The notes beneath the pieces were generated by a model that did no database searches, was not told the origin of the DNA, and saw only the letters and a program-made list of their open reading frames with translations. Shown here in pieces: positions 30,435 to 40,411 of a DNA stretch of 64,000 nucleotides; the stretch's first letter is position 1, and each line of letters begins with the position of its first letter. The position numbers and the translations under genes are program-made. The stretch is from Shewanella nanhaiensis. GTDB lineage: Bacteria; Pseudomonadota; Gammaproteobacteria; Enterobacterales; Shewanellaceae. The stretch is from NCBI RefSeq assembly GCF_019457885.1, contig NZ_JAHZST010000005.1, positions 248,001-312,000 of the forward strand, read 5' to 3'.

Positions 30435-30832
30435 AGGGTCTTTTATTATATTGGATGATTTCGGCGGGAATTGTAGCAGAACTTCTCATTCGCAACAGCT
30501 TTTTAGCGGGGGAATAACAGTTGCGAACAGTGTTTTTCATTTTACAGCCAAACACGGTTAACTGGGTTAGATATCAGGGAGATTTTACCCATATTGAACC
30601 TCTGAATTATAAATGTATCTGTTAAGGACATCGAGTGCCACAATCTCAGTTGATTGGCTCATGGCACTCTACTCAATGAAGGGCTAGTTTGGGTAGAACG
30701 GGTTTCGGTGAGAGAATGGGCTAGGACAAATTGACAGTTTCTGGCTTGGGGTTAACACTTGATTAGGGATTGAGGTTAACTTTAGGTTGGAGTGAGCTAG
30801 ATGAAATATCTCTACCACTTTTTAAAACAGAT
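30435..30832. other. Intergenic region between purC and a solute-binding gene
   Basis: No gene is called here. A long stem-loop lies at 30633-30669, and an 8-bp inverted repeat (TTCGCAAC/GTTGCGAA) lies at about 30489-30535 near the purC promoter side. I did not find a convincing PurR box. Confidence 0.4.
30633..30669 (+). other. Two-tier stem-loop upstream of solute-binding gene
   Basis: An outer 8-bp stem (GAGTGCCA/TGGCACTC) and an inner 5-bp stem (CAATC/GATTG) share one hairpin with a 6-base loop and a one-sided 5-base bulge. No T-run follows. It could be a leader structure, a protein-binding site or chance. Confidence 0.4.
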
Positions 30833-31636
30833 ATGGGGTTGAAAATCTTGGGGCTATTTAGAGCTGTTAACCGGATTGCTGCCATTATTTTTCTCCTTGT
30901 TCATATGAGTTTACTCGCACAAGAGAGGCCTGCACGTATTGTATTTGCAACCAGCAACTATGAGCCTTATGTGATCAATATCAAAGGGGTTGCAAGTGGA
31001 GTGATCCCAGACATTGTTGAGGAGGCGTTAAAAGGGAGCGCTTTTTCACCTGATATTATTTTCGAGCCATGGCTTCGTGGTGAGCATGAATTAAAAGCTG
31101 GAAAGGTATTTGCCTGCTTCCCCTACCTTAAAACAGCAGAGAGGCAGAGTGAGTTTATTTTTTCTGATCCACTTATCTATTTTTTTCCTAAATTCTTTTA
31201 CCTGAAATCTCGCTTTCCCAATGGGTTTGAATGGCAGAAATTGTCTGACTTTAAAGGTTACACTTTAGGAGGTGTGAGAGGGTACTGGTATGAAAAACCG
31301 TTTAAACAAGCGGGGTTAACGATTCACTATGTGACTTCAGATAAACAGAATGTTGAGATGTTAAAACTAAAAAGGATAGATTTTACCCTAATAGATGAGT
31401 TAGTGGGGTGGGAGTTAGTGAGTCAATCATTCCCCAACGAACTCGCCAGTTATGGGGTGGCTTCGAAGCCTGAAAGCAGTACTGCTTTTCATTTGATGAT
31501 CTCGCCAAACTACCCTAACTCAAAGGCGATCACTCGGACGTTTAATCTAGGATTAAGGAGGATTATTGAAAATGGAACTTATCAGAAGATATTGGAGCGG
31601 TATCAGGTGCCACAAGGGTACTCTGTGATTGATTGA
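30833..31636 (+). CDS. Periplasmic solute-binding-like protein (SBP family 3)
   Basis: A 267-residue protein from the ATG at 30833. A TTG at 30770 is also in frame but poorly placed. A signal peptide (hydrophobic core AAIIFLLVHMSLLA) precedes a type 3 extracellular solute-binding fold (IVFATSNYEPYVI, GVIPDIVEEAL, FEPWLRGEHELKAGKVFACFPYLKTAERQSEFIFSDPL in parts). There is no ABC permease next to it, as is common for the many orphan SBP-3 proteins of Shewanella and Vibrio. The ligand is unknown. Convergent with a distant relative. Confidence 0.75.
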   Translation: MGLKILGLFRAVNRIAAIIFLLVHMSLLAQERPARIVFATSNYEPYVINIKGVASGVIPDIVEEALKGSAFSPDIIFEPWLRGEHELKAGKVFACFPYLKTAERQSEFIFSDPLIYFFPKFFYLKSRFPNGFEWQKLSDFKGYTLGGVRGYWYEKPFKQAGLTIHYVTSDKQNVEMLKLKRIDFTLIDELVGWELVSQSFPNELASYGVASKPESSTAFHLMISPNYPNSKAITRTFNLGLRRIIENGTYQKILERYQVPQGYSVID

Positions 31637-31647
31637 GTTTTTATGGT

Positions 31648-32421
31648 TTACATTTGATACCGCCTAATTATGTCAGTTATTTTTCCACTACTTTTTAGCT
31701 CAACTATCTTAGTTTCAATCTGCTTAATCAATGGCTCTGATAACCCTTCGCTGTAGGAAAGGTGTATTGGATAGGAGCTGATCACAGATGAGAAGTCGAT
31801 AAAAGCATACTCATCTATCTCTAGGCCTAAGGTTTTGAGTGTATAAAGAGCCCGGTTTTTCATGGCAACAAAGGCGATACCTCTACCAGTTTTCAGTGCT
31901 TTTAGCGCATGTTCATGGCTACCGACTTGAATATGTTTGATTTGGCCCTTGATAAGGTAACTGTCTAAACCTGGGTAGGAGAACCCTTTTAAGGTAATGA
32001 GGGTTTGACCAAACAGATCTTCTATTTTTGAAAAGTGAAGTTCAGTATCTTTGTCGGTAATGAGTTGGTGGGACACATAAAATAGTGGATGCTCAGAGAG
32101 GCGGTTATTTTGTATTTTGACACCACTACTGTGCTTCCAAGCGGGGGAGCCATAACTTATCCAATGACCTTGATTCTCTTTCTCCATCATAAAAAGCATG
32201 CGTTTAAAGGGGTAAGTCTTGTGGATGATATTGGTACGTGAACCTCTAAGGATAGAGGTGATGATGTCACTGATAATTCCTTGATGTTGTCCGGTATCAT
32301 CCACTATCTGAAAAGGTTCGGCCTGATGTGCGATAACAAAATAGGTCAAAGGTTTTGCATTTAGTAGAGCGGAGTGAGTAGCATTGCTAATCAAGAGGCC
32401 GCATAAGACTAACCAATGCAT
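31648..32421 (-). CDS. Periplasmic solute-binding-like protein (SBP family 3)
   Basis: A 257-residue exported protein with hydrophobic N-terminus MHWLVLCGLLISNATHSA and a type 3 solute-binding body (YFVIAHQAEPFQIVDD, GIISDIITSIL, TYPFKRMLFMMEK). The annotated ATG lacks a ribosome binding site and a basic n-region. GTGAGG lies upstream of an in-frame ATT AUC AAA CTA, so a rare ATT start giving MIKLMHW is possible. No transporter partner is adjacent. It is a distant paralogue of the convergent gene. Confidence 0.72.
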   Translation of the reverse strand: MHWLVLCGLLISNATHSALLNAKPLTYFVIAHQAEPFQIVDDTGQHQGIISDIITSILRGSRTNIIHKTYPFKRMLFMMEKENQGHWISYGSPAWKHSSGVKIQNNRLSEHPLFYVSHQLITDKDTELHFSKIEDLFGQTLITLKGFSYPGLDSYLIKGQIKHIQVGSHEHALKALKTGRGIAFVAMKNRALYTLKTLGLEIDEYAFIDFSSVISSYPIHLSYSEGLSEPLIKQIETKIVELKSSGKITDIIRRYQM

Positions 32422-32504
32422 TAGTTTGATAATTTTACCTCACACTTTATACATTATGTTTACATTTAAAGCGATTATACTGCTGATTTATTAGGATTTA
32501 AATA

Positions 32505-32532
32505 AATAAAGCCTCATCAATGAGGCTTTATT
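32505..32532. terminator. Terminator at the end of the his operon
   Basis: A perfect 13-bp stem (AATAAAGCCTCAT/ATGAGGCTTTATT) with a 2-base centre and A/T-rich flanks on both sides. It lies 23 bases past the hisIE stop on the minus strand. Confidence 0.85.
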
Positions 32533-32555
32533 ATTTTATTCTGTAAGGTGCTGCT

Positions 32556-33188
32556 TTAATTTGCTTTTAAATGGCGTTTACGCAAATTATTAGTGATATC
32601 GGCTAGAGTGAGATCTTGATCTTCAAGTAGCACCAATAGGTGATAGATAAGATCCGATGCTTCATCGATTAACTCTGGTTTGTCGTGAGTTGCTGCGGCT
32701 AGCGCTGCTTCTAATCCCTCTTCACCGACCTTCTGTGCAATACGCTTAGTGCCACTTTCAAACAGATGTGCGGTATAACTGGATTTTGGATCATCGCCTT
32801 TGCGAGCCGCAATCAAGTTGGCCAAATTATCGAGGAAAGTGTGGGCATCTCCATCTGGCCAGCAGCTCTCAGTTTGCAGGTGACAGGTAGGGCCGTTAGG
32901 AAGTACTTGCACCAATAAACTGTCGTTGTCGCAATCTTTGTCGATAGCGACTAGATCTAATGTATGGCCCGATGTTTCTCCTTTTGTCCATAATGCTTGC
33001 TTACTTCTGCTGAAAAAGGTTACTGAGCCTGTTTCTAAGGTTTTATCCAGTGCGGCCTTATCCATGTAGCCCAACATGAGCACTTTTCCGGTTAAGTGGT
33101 TCTGCACGATAGCAGGGATCAGTCCATCTTGCTTATCCCAATCTAGTGAGTTTGAGAGTGTTGATTTGTCTTTTACTGAATCGGTCAT
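32556..33188 (-). CDS. hisI: Bifunctional phosphoribosyl-AMP cyclohydrolase / phosphoribosyl-ATP pyrophosphatase
   Basis: A 210-residue HisIE fusion carrying out steps 2 and 3 of histidine synthesis. The N-terminal HisI part has [21 protein letters not shown], and zinc-site [11 protein letters not shown] and GPTCH. The C-terminal HisE part has [20 protein letters not shown] and [11 protein letters not shown]. Last gene of the operon, 43 bases after hisF. Confidence 0.96.
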   Translation of the reverse strand: MTDSVKDKSTLSNSLDWDKQDGLIPAIVQNHLTGKVLMLGYMDKAALDKTLETGSVTFFSRSKQALWTKGETSGHTLDLVAIDKDCDNDSLLVQVLPNGPTCHLQTESCWPDGDAHTFLDNLANLIAARKGDDPKSSYTAHLFESGTKRIAQKVGEEGLEAALAAATHDKPELIDEASDLIYHLLVLLEDQDLTLADITNNLRKRHLKAN

Positions 33189-33231
33189 TTTCTGTTCCTA
33201 TCGCTTAAGCATTGAGCCTGAGCTTTATCGT

Positions 33232-34005
33232 TTAGCGGCGTGTGGGGATCTTGTGCTGAGCTAAGTAGCTTTTCAGCTCATTGATGTCGATGATCCCTTT
33301 ATGGAATACACTTGCTGCAAGTGCAGCATCAACCTTGGCTATCTCAAAGACATCTTTAAAATGCTCCATGGTTCCTGCACCGCCTGAAGCGATAAGTGGT
33401 ACATCGCAGATCTCTCGAATGATAGAGAGCTGCTTTAGATCGTAACCTTGACGTACGCCATCTTGGTTCATCACGTTTAAAACAATCTCACCGCAACCTC
33501 GCTTTTGCACCTCTTCAACCCAGCTTTGAGTAAACCATTGGGTATCTTTGGTTGCGGATTCATCGCCGGTAAACTGCTTCACCCTGTAGCTGTCGCTTGC
33601 TTCGTCATAATAGGAGTCGATACCTATTACAATACATTGACGGCCGAATTCATCCTGCAAGCGTTGAATTAAACTTGGATCGGAAAGGGCGGGTGAATTG
33701 ACTGAGATCTTATCTGCGCCAAAAGCAAGCTTCTCTCTGGCTTGCTCTATGGTGCTAATACCACCGGCAACACAGAAGGGGATATCGATACGCTCGGCAA
33801 CTCTGCTCACCCAGCTTTTATCGATAACTCTGTCATGGGCACTGGCGGTGATGTCATAAAAGACTAACTCATCCGCCCCCTCTTCGGCATACCTTGCTGC
33901 TAAAGGGACGATATCACCGACAATTTCGTGGTTGCGGAACTGCACGCCTTTAACGACTTTTCCCTCTCTGACATCAAGGCAGGGTACGATACGTTTAGCT
34001 AACAT
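33232..34005 (-). CDS. hisF: Imidazole glycerol phosphate synthase cyclase subunit
   Basis: A 257-residue TIM barrel that condenses PRFAR with ammonia from HisH. Catalytic aspartates lie in [12 protein letters not shown] (D11) and in the IGIDSYYD strand; phosphate motifs include CVAGGIS and [14 protein letters not shown] precedes the ATG at 34005. Unusually it does not follow hisA directly: 5.7 kb of galactose genes lie between. Read-through from hisG is therefore improbable and a local promoter in 34006-34290 is expected, though I could not pick one. Confidence 0.96.
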   Translation of the reverse strand: MLAKRIVPCLDVREGKVVKGVQFRNHEIVGDIVPLAARYAEEGADELVFYDITASAHDRVIDKSWVSRVAERIDIPFCVAGGISTIEQAREKLAFGADKISVNSPALSDPSLIQRLQDEFGRQCIVIGIDSYYDEASDSYRVKQFTGDESATKDTQWFTQSWVEEVQKRGCGEIVLNVMNQDGVRQGYDLKQLSIIREICDVPLIASGGAGTMEHFKDVFEIAKVDAALAASVFHKGIIDINELKSYLAQHKIPTRR

Positions 34006-34290
34006 AATATCACCTTGGGGCTAATGCTTTGTTTTGTTAAAACGACAGTGGTGTTTTTTAGATTTTCTAGGGTACACATAGGTGATAACACTTACATTGA
34101 ACTAATTAAAAATGAATAGACCTTCACACGAATGAATAGTGGTGCATAACAATGCAGTTATTCTTGAAATCGAATATACAGGTTTTTTACATCGCAGTTA
34201 ACATAAAAAGCAGAACACCTAGTTATTAAATAGACTTTTCTATCCTTGATGTTAATTGATGAAAAATTAGCGAGAAAAACCCTTAATATC

Positions 34291-35319
34291 TCAGTTTTCG
34301 TTGCATAAACTTGTTGATTCTCTTTTGACTAGTCTAGGGACATATTTGTTTGTCTTGCTTTCGACCTTGTACTCATCTTTAGCCGTTCTCCTCTCTTTGG
34401 TTAATTCTATGGCCAAATTTGCCGCTTGTTGTGCCATCTCTTCAATGGGGTAGTTAAGCGTGGATAGCTTTGGCCTCGAATAGCGAGAGAGCAGAACATC
34501 ATCAAAGCCAATCACCGAAATATCTCGGGGAACTCGATAACCGTTGTCCTCCAGCGTCGATATTGCCCCTATTGCCATAGCATCGTTATAAACAAAGAGT
34601 GCAGAAAATGTTTTTCCTGAAGAGAGTAAGTGTTGAGTTGCTATCTCCCCGCCTTGCAGGTTGGGCTCGCCGTACTCTATTAACTGCTCGTCGATAGCAA
34701 ATCCGGCACCAGTCAACTCTCGCGTGAATCCCTCGAGCCTGAGCCCTGGATCTTCAATTTGATATTTACTGGAGATAGAGGCAAATTTTTGGTGGTTTAA
34801 GGCGAGTAGGTGACGGGCTGCTATTTTCCCTCCCTCTAGGTTATCTAGCCAGACACAACGATGTGAGATCTGTTCAATGTGTCGATCGATTAACACAAGC
34901 CCTGGAATTTGCTCAGATAAAACGATTAACTCATCATCGGTGAGCTTTTTACTGTGAACAACCATCACATCACATCGCCTCTCTCTGAGTAGATTTATCG
35001 CTTGTCTCTCAGATTCTGCACTCACCAAGCCGGTACTTAACAGTAGCTGCATACTCTGTTGTCGGGCGACTTGCTCAACTCCGTTAGCTAATGAAGCAAA
35101 GAAGGGGTCGGTCAATGAGGGGATTATCACCCCAATAGTGGTGCTTCTTTGTGTGACTAAGGCTCGTGCATTTGCATTGGGGGTGTAGTTGAGCTCAAGC
35201 ATCACTTTAGTGACTTTTTGCTTGGTTTTCTCCTTCACTTTCGGATCGTTATTAACAACACGGGAGACGGTTGCGACCGAGACTCCCGCGACACGAGCAA
35301 TGTCTTTGATTGTTGACAT
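34291..35319 (-). CDS. galR: LacI-family regulator of the galactose genes
   Basis: A 342-residue LacI/GalR repressor. The N-terminal helix-turn-helix (MSTIKDIARVAGVSVATVSRVVNN) and hinge (YTPNANARALV) are canonical, followed by a periplasmic-binding-like sugar sensor domain (IGVIIPSLTDPFFASLANGVE). Divergent from galT-galK-symporter, so galactose is the probable inducer. A palindrome right before its start suggests autoregulation. The galR name is by context. Confidence 0.88.
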   Translation of the reverse strand: MSTIKDIARVAGVSVATVSRVVNNDPKVKEKTKQKVTKVMLELNYTPNANARALVTQRSTTIGVIIPSLTDPFFASLANGVEQVARQQSMQLLLSTGLVSAESERQAINLLRERRCDVMVVHSKKLTDDELIVLSEQIPGLVLIDRHIEQISHRCVWLDNLEGGKIAARHLLALNHQKFASISSKYQIEDPGLRLEGFTRELTGAGFAIDEQLIEYGEPNLQGGEIATQHLLSSGKTFSALFVYNDAMAIGAISTLEDNGYRVPRDISVIGFDDVLLSRYSRPKLSTLNYPIEEMAQQAANLAIELTKERRTAKDEYKVESKTNKYVPRLVKRESTSLCNEN

Positions 35320-35320
35320 A

Positions 35321-35334
35321 AGATAACGTTTACA
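35321..35334. promoter_or_regulatory. LacI-type operator overlapping galR start region
   Basis: AGATAACGTTTACA shares AACGTTTACA with the site at 35618 and has the central ACGT-type palindrome typical of LacI-family operators. It lies two bases upstream of the galR ATG, where a bound repressor would block its own transcription. Confidence 0.6.
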
Positions 35335-35617
35335 TTATTTGAAAATCGTATTTGTTGATTAATATACACATAGGAATGAATCTAAACAAGAGTCTAGCTC
35401 TTTGCTCATCTATAGCTTGGTTAATAGGTTAGTAACTCTTTTTATTTTTCGATTTAATTGGCTGTATTTAAATGAATTTAACCTTACCCCTTGTTGTGTG
35501 TAGTACTTATTTAGAATATCAGTGAACACAAGTCGATGCCTCAAGGTTTAAACTGAAACCCCCTTTATTCATAAAGCTAACAAGGTTTGAATTCATTCTG
35601 CCTATTGCAATTAAAAA
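35335..35617. other. Divergent galR/galT promoter region
   Basis: An A/T-rich stretch between the two operators with no open frame of interest. Promoters for both directions must lie here, but no single -35/-10 pair stands out. Confidence 0.35.
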
Positions 35618-35631
35618 TGGAAACGTTTACA
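35618..35631. promoter_or_regulatory. LacI-type operator upstream of galT
   Basis: TGGAAACGTTTACA is a near-perfect palindrome, 35 bases upstream of the galT ATG, and matches the galR-proximal site over ten bases. It is the likely GalR-binding site controlling galTK and the symporter. Confidence 0.65.
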
Positions 35632-35665
35632 TTTTGTCTATTCGCTAGCTATTAATACTATAAAT

Positions 35666-36739
35666 ATGACTGTTGATTTTGATCCTACTGAACACCCACA
35701 TCGCCGATATAACCCATTAATTGATGAATGGGTCTTGGTATCGCCACATAGGGCGAAGCGTCCATGGCAAGGCCAAGTTGAAGCTTTGGATGAGGAGGAT
35801 AAGCCCAGCTATGATGAAAATTGTTTCTTGTGCTCCGGCAATACGCGTATCAATGGTGAAGTTAACGAAAAGTATACTGACACTTTTGTTTTTAAAAATG
35901 ATTTTGCAGCACTAAAGCAAGATACTCCTGAGCTCCATAGTGATGACCCTCTGTTTACTATGGCAACGGAGAGGGGAGAGAGTCGTGTGATCTGCTTCTC
36001 GCCAGATCACAGTAAAACTTTGCCTCAACTCTCGGTTGCTGAGATCACCGCTGTGGTTAAAACCTGGAAGGCACAAACCTCAGATTTAGCAAAAAGCTAC
36101 CAATGGGTACAAGTTTTTGAAAATAAAGGCGCAGTGATGGGCTGCTCCAATCCCCATCCCCATGGTCAAATATGGGCTCAAAATCATCTACCCACTTTAG
36201 TTCAGAAGAAGCAAAAAGCGTTTGATACATACACCCATAACTATGGAACAAATCTACTGCAAGATTATGCTAAACGTGAAATTTCTGATGAGCATATTCA
36301 AGGTGAGCGTGTGGTTGTGAGCAATGCTGATTGGCTGGTAGTGGTGCCTTATTGGGCCGCTTGGCCATTTGAAACTCTATTATTGCCCCGTTTTCCTGTT
36401 CAACGTATGACAGATTTGAATGGCCAACAAGAGAGCTCTCTTGCAGATATATTGCAGCAGATCACCATTCGTTACGATAACCTGTTTACTACCTCTTTCC
36501 CTTACTCTATGGGCTGGCATGGGGCTCCTTTTGATGGTGAGAAGCATCCTGAATGGACATTGCATGCTTCATTTTTCCCTCCCTTGTTACGCTCGGCACA
36601 GGTACGAAAATTTATGGTCGGTTATGAGATGTTAGCGGAGGCGCAGCGTGACTTAACCCCAGAACAAGCAGCCCAAAGATTACGTTTAGCCTCGAATGAG
36701 CATTATAAAACTGCAGGTCAGTTCAAAGCGACGACTTGA
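35666..36739 (+). CDS. galT: Galactose-1-phosphate uridylyltransferase
   Basis: A 357-residue Leloir-pathway enzyme exchanging UMP between UDP-glucose and galactose-1-phosphate. The zinc motif is CFLCSGN (about residues 53-59). The active-site HPH lies in [11 protein letters not shown], where the second His forms the uridylyl intermediate. The ATG at 35666 has no obvious ribosome binding site. First gene of a galT-galK-symporter series. No galE or galM lies in the cassette. Confidence 0.97.
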   Translation: MTVDFDPTEHPHRRYNPLIDEWVLVSPHRAKRPWQGQVEALDEEDKPSYDENCFLCSGNTRINGEVNEKYTDTFVFKNDFAALKQDTPELHSDDPLFTMATERGESRVICFSPDHSKTLPQLSVAEITAVVKTWKAQTSDLAKSYQWVQVFENKGAVMGCSNPHPHGQIWAQNHLPTLVQKKQKAFDTYTHNYGTNLLQDYAKREISDEHIQGERVVVSNADWLVVVPYWAAWPFETLLLPRFPVQRMTDLNGQQESSLADILQQITIRYDNLFTTSFPYSMGWHGAPFDGEKHPEWTLHASFFPPLLRSAQVRKFMVGYEMLAEAQRDLTPEQAAQRLRLASNEHYKTAGQFKATT

Positions 36740-36784
36740 TATTTGGTATCGGTGATTTTAGTTAGGGTGTGATTGAGAATTTTT

Positions 36785-37942
36785 ATGTCAGATTTAGTCA
36801 GTAAAGTAAGAGCTGTTTTTGAAGTGGGTTTTCGTTACCAAGCACAATATGTGCTCCAAGCTCCTGGGCGCGTCAACTTAATTGGGGAACACACAGATTA
36901 CAACGACGGTTATGTTTTACCTTGTGCGATTAATTACTGTGCGGTTGTTTGTGCCAGCCCTCGTGAGGATAGCTTAGTACGAGTTATCTCGGTTGACTAT
37001 GATGGAGCGACAGATGAGTTCTCCCTCGATGAGGATATTGTTTCTATCAAGAATAGTTGGGCGAACTACATACGCGGCGTGATCAAACATTTGAAATTGA
37101 GGGGTTATCAATTTGGCGGCGCCGATATTGCTATCGGTGGAGATGTACCTCAAGGGGCTGGTTTAAGCTCCTCTGCTGCACTGGAAGTGGTAATTGGCCA
37201 GACGTTTAAGGCTTTATACAGTCTAGATATCAGTCAACAAGAGATAGCGTTAAACGGTCAAGAAGCTGAAAACCAATTTGTGGGTTGTAACTGTGGAATT
37301 ATGGATCAACTCATTTCTGCAGAAGCCAAAAAAGATCATGCCTTGTTGATAGATTGCCGGAGTTTAGCAACAAGGCTAGTGGCACTGCCTAAAGGGAACA
37401 GTATTGTTATTGTTAACTCCAACAAAAAACGTGGCTTAGTTGACAGTGAATACAATACCCGTCGTAAGCAATGTGAAGTCGCAGCGACATTTTTTGGGGT
37501 GAAGGCACTGCGTGATGTCGATATCGACACCTTTTATGCCCGAGAGTCTGAACTTGATAGCGTGATAGCAAAACGTGCAAAACATATTATCACTGAAAAT
37601 GCCCGAACCTATGCAGCCGCTCAAGCGATGGCCAGTAATGATATGCAGACGCTGCAGAGGTTAATGGCGGAATCTCATGCTTCTATGCGAGATGACTTTG
37701 AAATTACCGTACCTGAAGTGGATACATTAGTCGCCATTATCAAGTCTGAAGTCGGCGCGCTCGGCGGTGTACGTATGACAGGTGGAGGTTTTGGTGGTTG
37801 TGTTGTTTCTATTGTCCCCGATGCATTAGTTAATCAGGTTATCAATGCTGTTGAAACGCAATATTATGAGCAAAGTGGCTTATGGGCTTCCATCTATGTT
37901 TGTACCGCGCAAATTGGCGCTGGCTCAGTTTTTACAAGTTAG
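36785..37942 (+). CDS. galK: Galactokinase
   Basis: A 385-residue GHMP kinase from the ATG at 36785 ([12 protein letters not shown]; a TTG 12 bases earlier is also open). It has the galactokinase signature [19 protein letters not shown] (residues about 26-44), the ATP motif [16 protein letters not shown], and motif 3 [11 protein letters not shown]. It phosphorylates galactose for GalT. The gene follows galT by 45 bases. Confidence 0.97.
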   Translation: MSDLVSKVRAVFEVGFRYQAQYVLQAPGRVNLIGEHTDYNDGYVLPCAINYCAVVCASPREDSLVRVISVDYDGATDEFSLDEDIVSIKNSWANYIRGVIKHLKLRGYQFGGADIAIGGDVPQGAGLSSSAALEVVIGQTFKALYSLDISQQEIALNGQEAENQFVGCNCGIMDQLISAEAKKDHALLIDCRSLATRLVALPKGNSIVIVNSNKKRGLVDSEYNTRRKQCEVAATFFGVKALRDVDIDTFYARESELDSVIAKRAKHIITENARTYAAAQAMASNDMQTLQRLMAESHASMRDDFEITVPEVDTLVAIIKSEVGALGGVRMTGGGFGGCVVSIVPDALVNQVINAVETQYYEQSGLWASIYVCTAQIGAGSVFTS

Positions 37943-38038
37943 CCTAAAGCGGGTTTACTGTTTTTATACAAACAGCGCTCAATTTGAATGAAGAAGATGA
38001 TAATAAATTAAAAAATAATAAAGATAGGAAGGAAGAAA

Positions 38039-39601
38039 ATGACACTCGATACCCTCGATATTAATGTTTTTATTGCCTACGTGGTGGGCTTGATCATCAT
38101 AGCGATCTGGATATCGCGAGGTGAAAAATCCCATGAAACCAATACGGAAGATTACTTCTTAGCCAGTAAGGCATTACCATGGTGGGCTATTGGTGCCTCT
38201 TTGATAGCCTCAAATATTTCAGCAGAGCAGATCATTGGTATGTCTGGCTCTGGGTATGCAATGGGGCTCGCTATTGCATCCTATGAGTGGATGGCGGCAA
38301 TTACCTTGATCTTGGTTGGTAAGTACCTGTTACCGATCTTTTTGAAGAATGAAATATTCACTATGCCTCAATATCTTGAGCAGCGTTTTGATAGTCGAGT
38401 GAAAACAATCTTAGCGATCTTCTGGATAGCTGTGTATATCTTTGTCAACTTAACCGCAGTGTTATGGTTAGGTGGGTTAGCGATTGAAGCTGTCGCCGGT
38501 ATCGATGCCATGACGGGTATGCTTTTCTTATCTATTTTTTCTATTGTTTACTCACTCTATGGTGGTTTAAAAGCGGTCGCGTATACCGATATTGTGCAAG
38601 TTGTGTTGTTAGTCTTTGGTGGCTTGCTACTAAGTTATTTGGCATTGACTCAAGTCGCTGATGGTGAAGGCTTGTTTGCAGGTTTTGCTATCTTAAGTGA
38701 GGAGCTTCCCGGCCACTTTGATATGATTTTAAGCCCTGATAATGCTAACTATATGAGTTTACCCGGTATCTCAGTGCTTATTGGAGGCATGTGGGTGATG
38801 AATATTAGTTATTGGGGTTTCAACCAATATATTATTCAGCGTGCACTTGCTGCTAAAAACTTGGGTGAAGCGCAAAAGGGTATCGCTTTTGCTGCCTACT
38901 TAAAGCTTCTTATGCCCGTGATTGTGGTTTTGCCGGGGATCGCAGCCGTGGTTCTATTTCCTAACTTGACCTCACCTGACTTAGCATATCCCTCTATGAT
39001 GAGCCTGATGCCTGTTGGGATTAAAGGGCTAGTGTTTGCCGCTTTGGTTGCTGCAATTGTTTCATCCCTTGCTTCAATGACCAACTCTATCTCTACTATT
39101 TTTACCATGGATATCTACGCAAAGTTAAAACCTGCTAAGAGCCAAACTCATTACGTTAATGTTGGTCGCATTGCGACATTAACCGCTTTAGCGATTGCAT
39201 TATTAACGGCTAGACCACTACTTGGACAGTTTGAGCAAGCGTTTCAATATATTCAGGAATTCACTGGTTTGTTCACACCAGGAATTGTGGTGATATTCAT
39301 TACTGGTATGTTTTGGAAGCGTGCGACGTCAAGGGGCGCTTTGGCTGCGGCAATAGGCTCAGCGGTTTTCTCTGTTGCATTGAAATTTGGGATCCCATCA
39401 CTGCCATTTATGGATCGGATTGGCTTAGTTTTTCTGCTCTGCTTAGCCGTAACGATAGTTGTTTCCTTAATGGACAAACCTTCAGATCATGATAGTAGCG
39501 TGAGTTTAGATGATGTGAGTTTTATTACCGACAGAGGCTTTAATCTTGCTGCAATTGGTTGCGTGATTATTCTTACTTTCTTCTATGTGACTTGGTGGTA
39601 A
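38039..39601 (+). CDS. Sodium/sugar symporter (SSS family), probable galactose importer
   Basis: A 520-residue solute:sodium symporter with about 14 membrane segments, of the SGLT type. It has early motifs NTEDYFLASKALPWWAIGASLIASNISAEQIIGMSGSGYA (in parts), WWAIG, and the family pattern FNQYIIQRALAAKNLGEAQKGI. A strong AGGAAGGA box precedes the ATG. The position after galK points to Na+-driven galactose uptake. Other sugars cannot be excluded. Confidence 0.9.
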   Translation: MTLDTLDINVFIAYVVGLIIIAIWISRGEKSHETNTEDYFLASKALPWWAIGASLIASNISAEQIIGMSGSGYAMGLAIASYEWMAAITLILVGKYLLPIFLKNEIFTMPQYLEQRFDSRVKTILAIFWIAVYIFVNLTAVLWLGGLAIEAVAGIDAMTGMLFLSIFSIVYSLYGGLKAVAYTDIVQVVLLVFGGLLLSYLALTQVADGEGLFAGFAILSEELPGHFDMILSPDNANYMSLPGISVLIGGMWVMNISYWGFNQYIIQRALAAKNLGEAQKGIAFAAYLKLLMPVIVVLPGIAAVVLFPNLTSPDLAYPSMMSLMPVGIKGLVFAALVAAIVSSLASMTNSISTIFTMDIYAKLKPAKSQTHYVNVGRIATLTALAIALLTARPLLGQFEQAFQYIQEFTGLFTPGIVVIFITGMFWKRATSRGALAAAIGSAVFSVALKFGIPSLPFMDRIGLVFLLCLAVTIVVSLMDKPSDHDSSVSLDDVSFITDRGFNLAAIGCVIILTFFYVTWW

Positions 39602-39638
39602 CCTGACTATATTAATACCAATTAATATCAAGATTTGA

Positions 39639-39675
39639 CTCACTCCAGCTTTACTTAGCTGGAGTGATTTTTTTT
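39639..39675 (+). terminator. Rho-independent terminator of the gal cassette
   Basis: A 9-bp stem (CACTCCAGC/GCTGGAGTG) with an 8-base loop, then ATTTTTTTT. The T-run overlaps the hisA stop codon on the opposite strand, so the cassette abuts hisA very tightly. Confidence 0.9.
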
Positions 39676-40411
39676 AGCTATTTGGCCAGCAGGTAATGGC
39701 CTGCTCTACATTGAAGTTTTCAATCAATAACGCTTTACCTATGATGATACCACTCGCGCCGCTATCTCTGACCGCGGCAACATCATCGAGGCTGGCAATG
39801 CCTCCAGAAGCTTGCCACTCAATCTGAGGGTAGCTGCTTGCTATTTCGCGATAGAGTTGCGTGTTTGCACCTTGCAAAGTGCCATCTCGGCTAATATCGG
39901 TCACCAAAGCGTGTTTTAGTCCATAGGGCTTAAAAACTTCAACCAGAGATTCAAGTGTTTTACCGCCGCCTGATTGCCAGCCCGATACCGCGACAATTTT
40001 TTCGCCTTGCTCATCGATATTGACATCCAATGCTAAGCAGATAGCCTCGGCGCCATACTTTTCAAACCAGCTCTGTACTAGTGATGTTTCTTTAACTGCC
40101 AGTGAGCCGATAACCACGCGCTTTACGCCAATCTCGAGCAGCTCAATCACTTGTGTTTCGCTACGTATGCCGCCACCGACCTGAATATTGGCGTCGAGTC
40201 TATCGACTAAGTCAGCAATTAATGCTGTTTGACGTTTATCAGGGTCTTTTGCCCCAGTCAGATCGACAATATGTAGCCAACTAGCACCTTGATCTTGGTA
40301 GGATTTAAGCTGAGAAAGCGGGCTTAAATCGAAAGTAGTTTTTTGTTTATAGTCACCTTGGTAGAGGCGTACAACTTGACCTTCAATAAGATCGATTGCC
40401 GGAATGATCAT
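39674..40411 (-). CDS. hisA: ProFAR isomerase
   Basis: A 245-residue TIM barrel that isomerises ProFAR to PRFAR. The catalytic aspartates lie in [18 protein letters not shown] (D7/D8 region) and in [14 protein letters not shown]. Phosphate loops are VGGGIRSE and ASGGIASL. Its ATG overlaps the hisH stop by one base (TGATG). The usual next gene, hisF, is missing here and appears 5.7 kb downstream. Confidence 0.96.
   Translation of the reverse strand: MIIPAIDLIEGQVVRLYQGDYKQKTTFDLSPLSQLKSYQDQGASWLHIVDLTGAKDPDKRQTALIADLVDRLDANIQVGGGIRSETQVIELLEIGVKRVVIGSLAVKETSLVQSWFEKYGAEAICLALDVNIDEQGEKIVAVSGWQSGGGKTLESLVEVFKPYGLKHALVTDISRDGTLQGANTQLYREIASSYPQIEWQASGGIASLDDVAAVRDSGASGIIIGKALLIENFNVEQAITCWPNS

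Noticed and set aside
35336..39638. Transposon-like origin of the gal cassette inside the his operon
   Set aside because: I found no transposase, terminal inverted repeats or target-site duplication at either boundary; simple recombination cannot be excluded.
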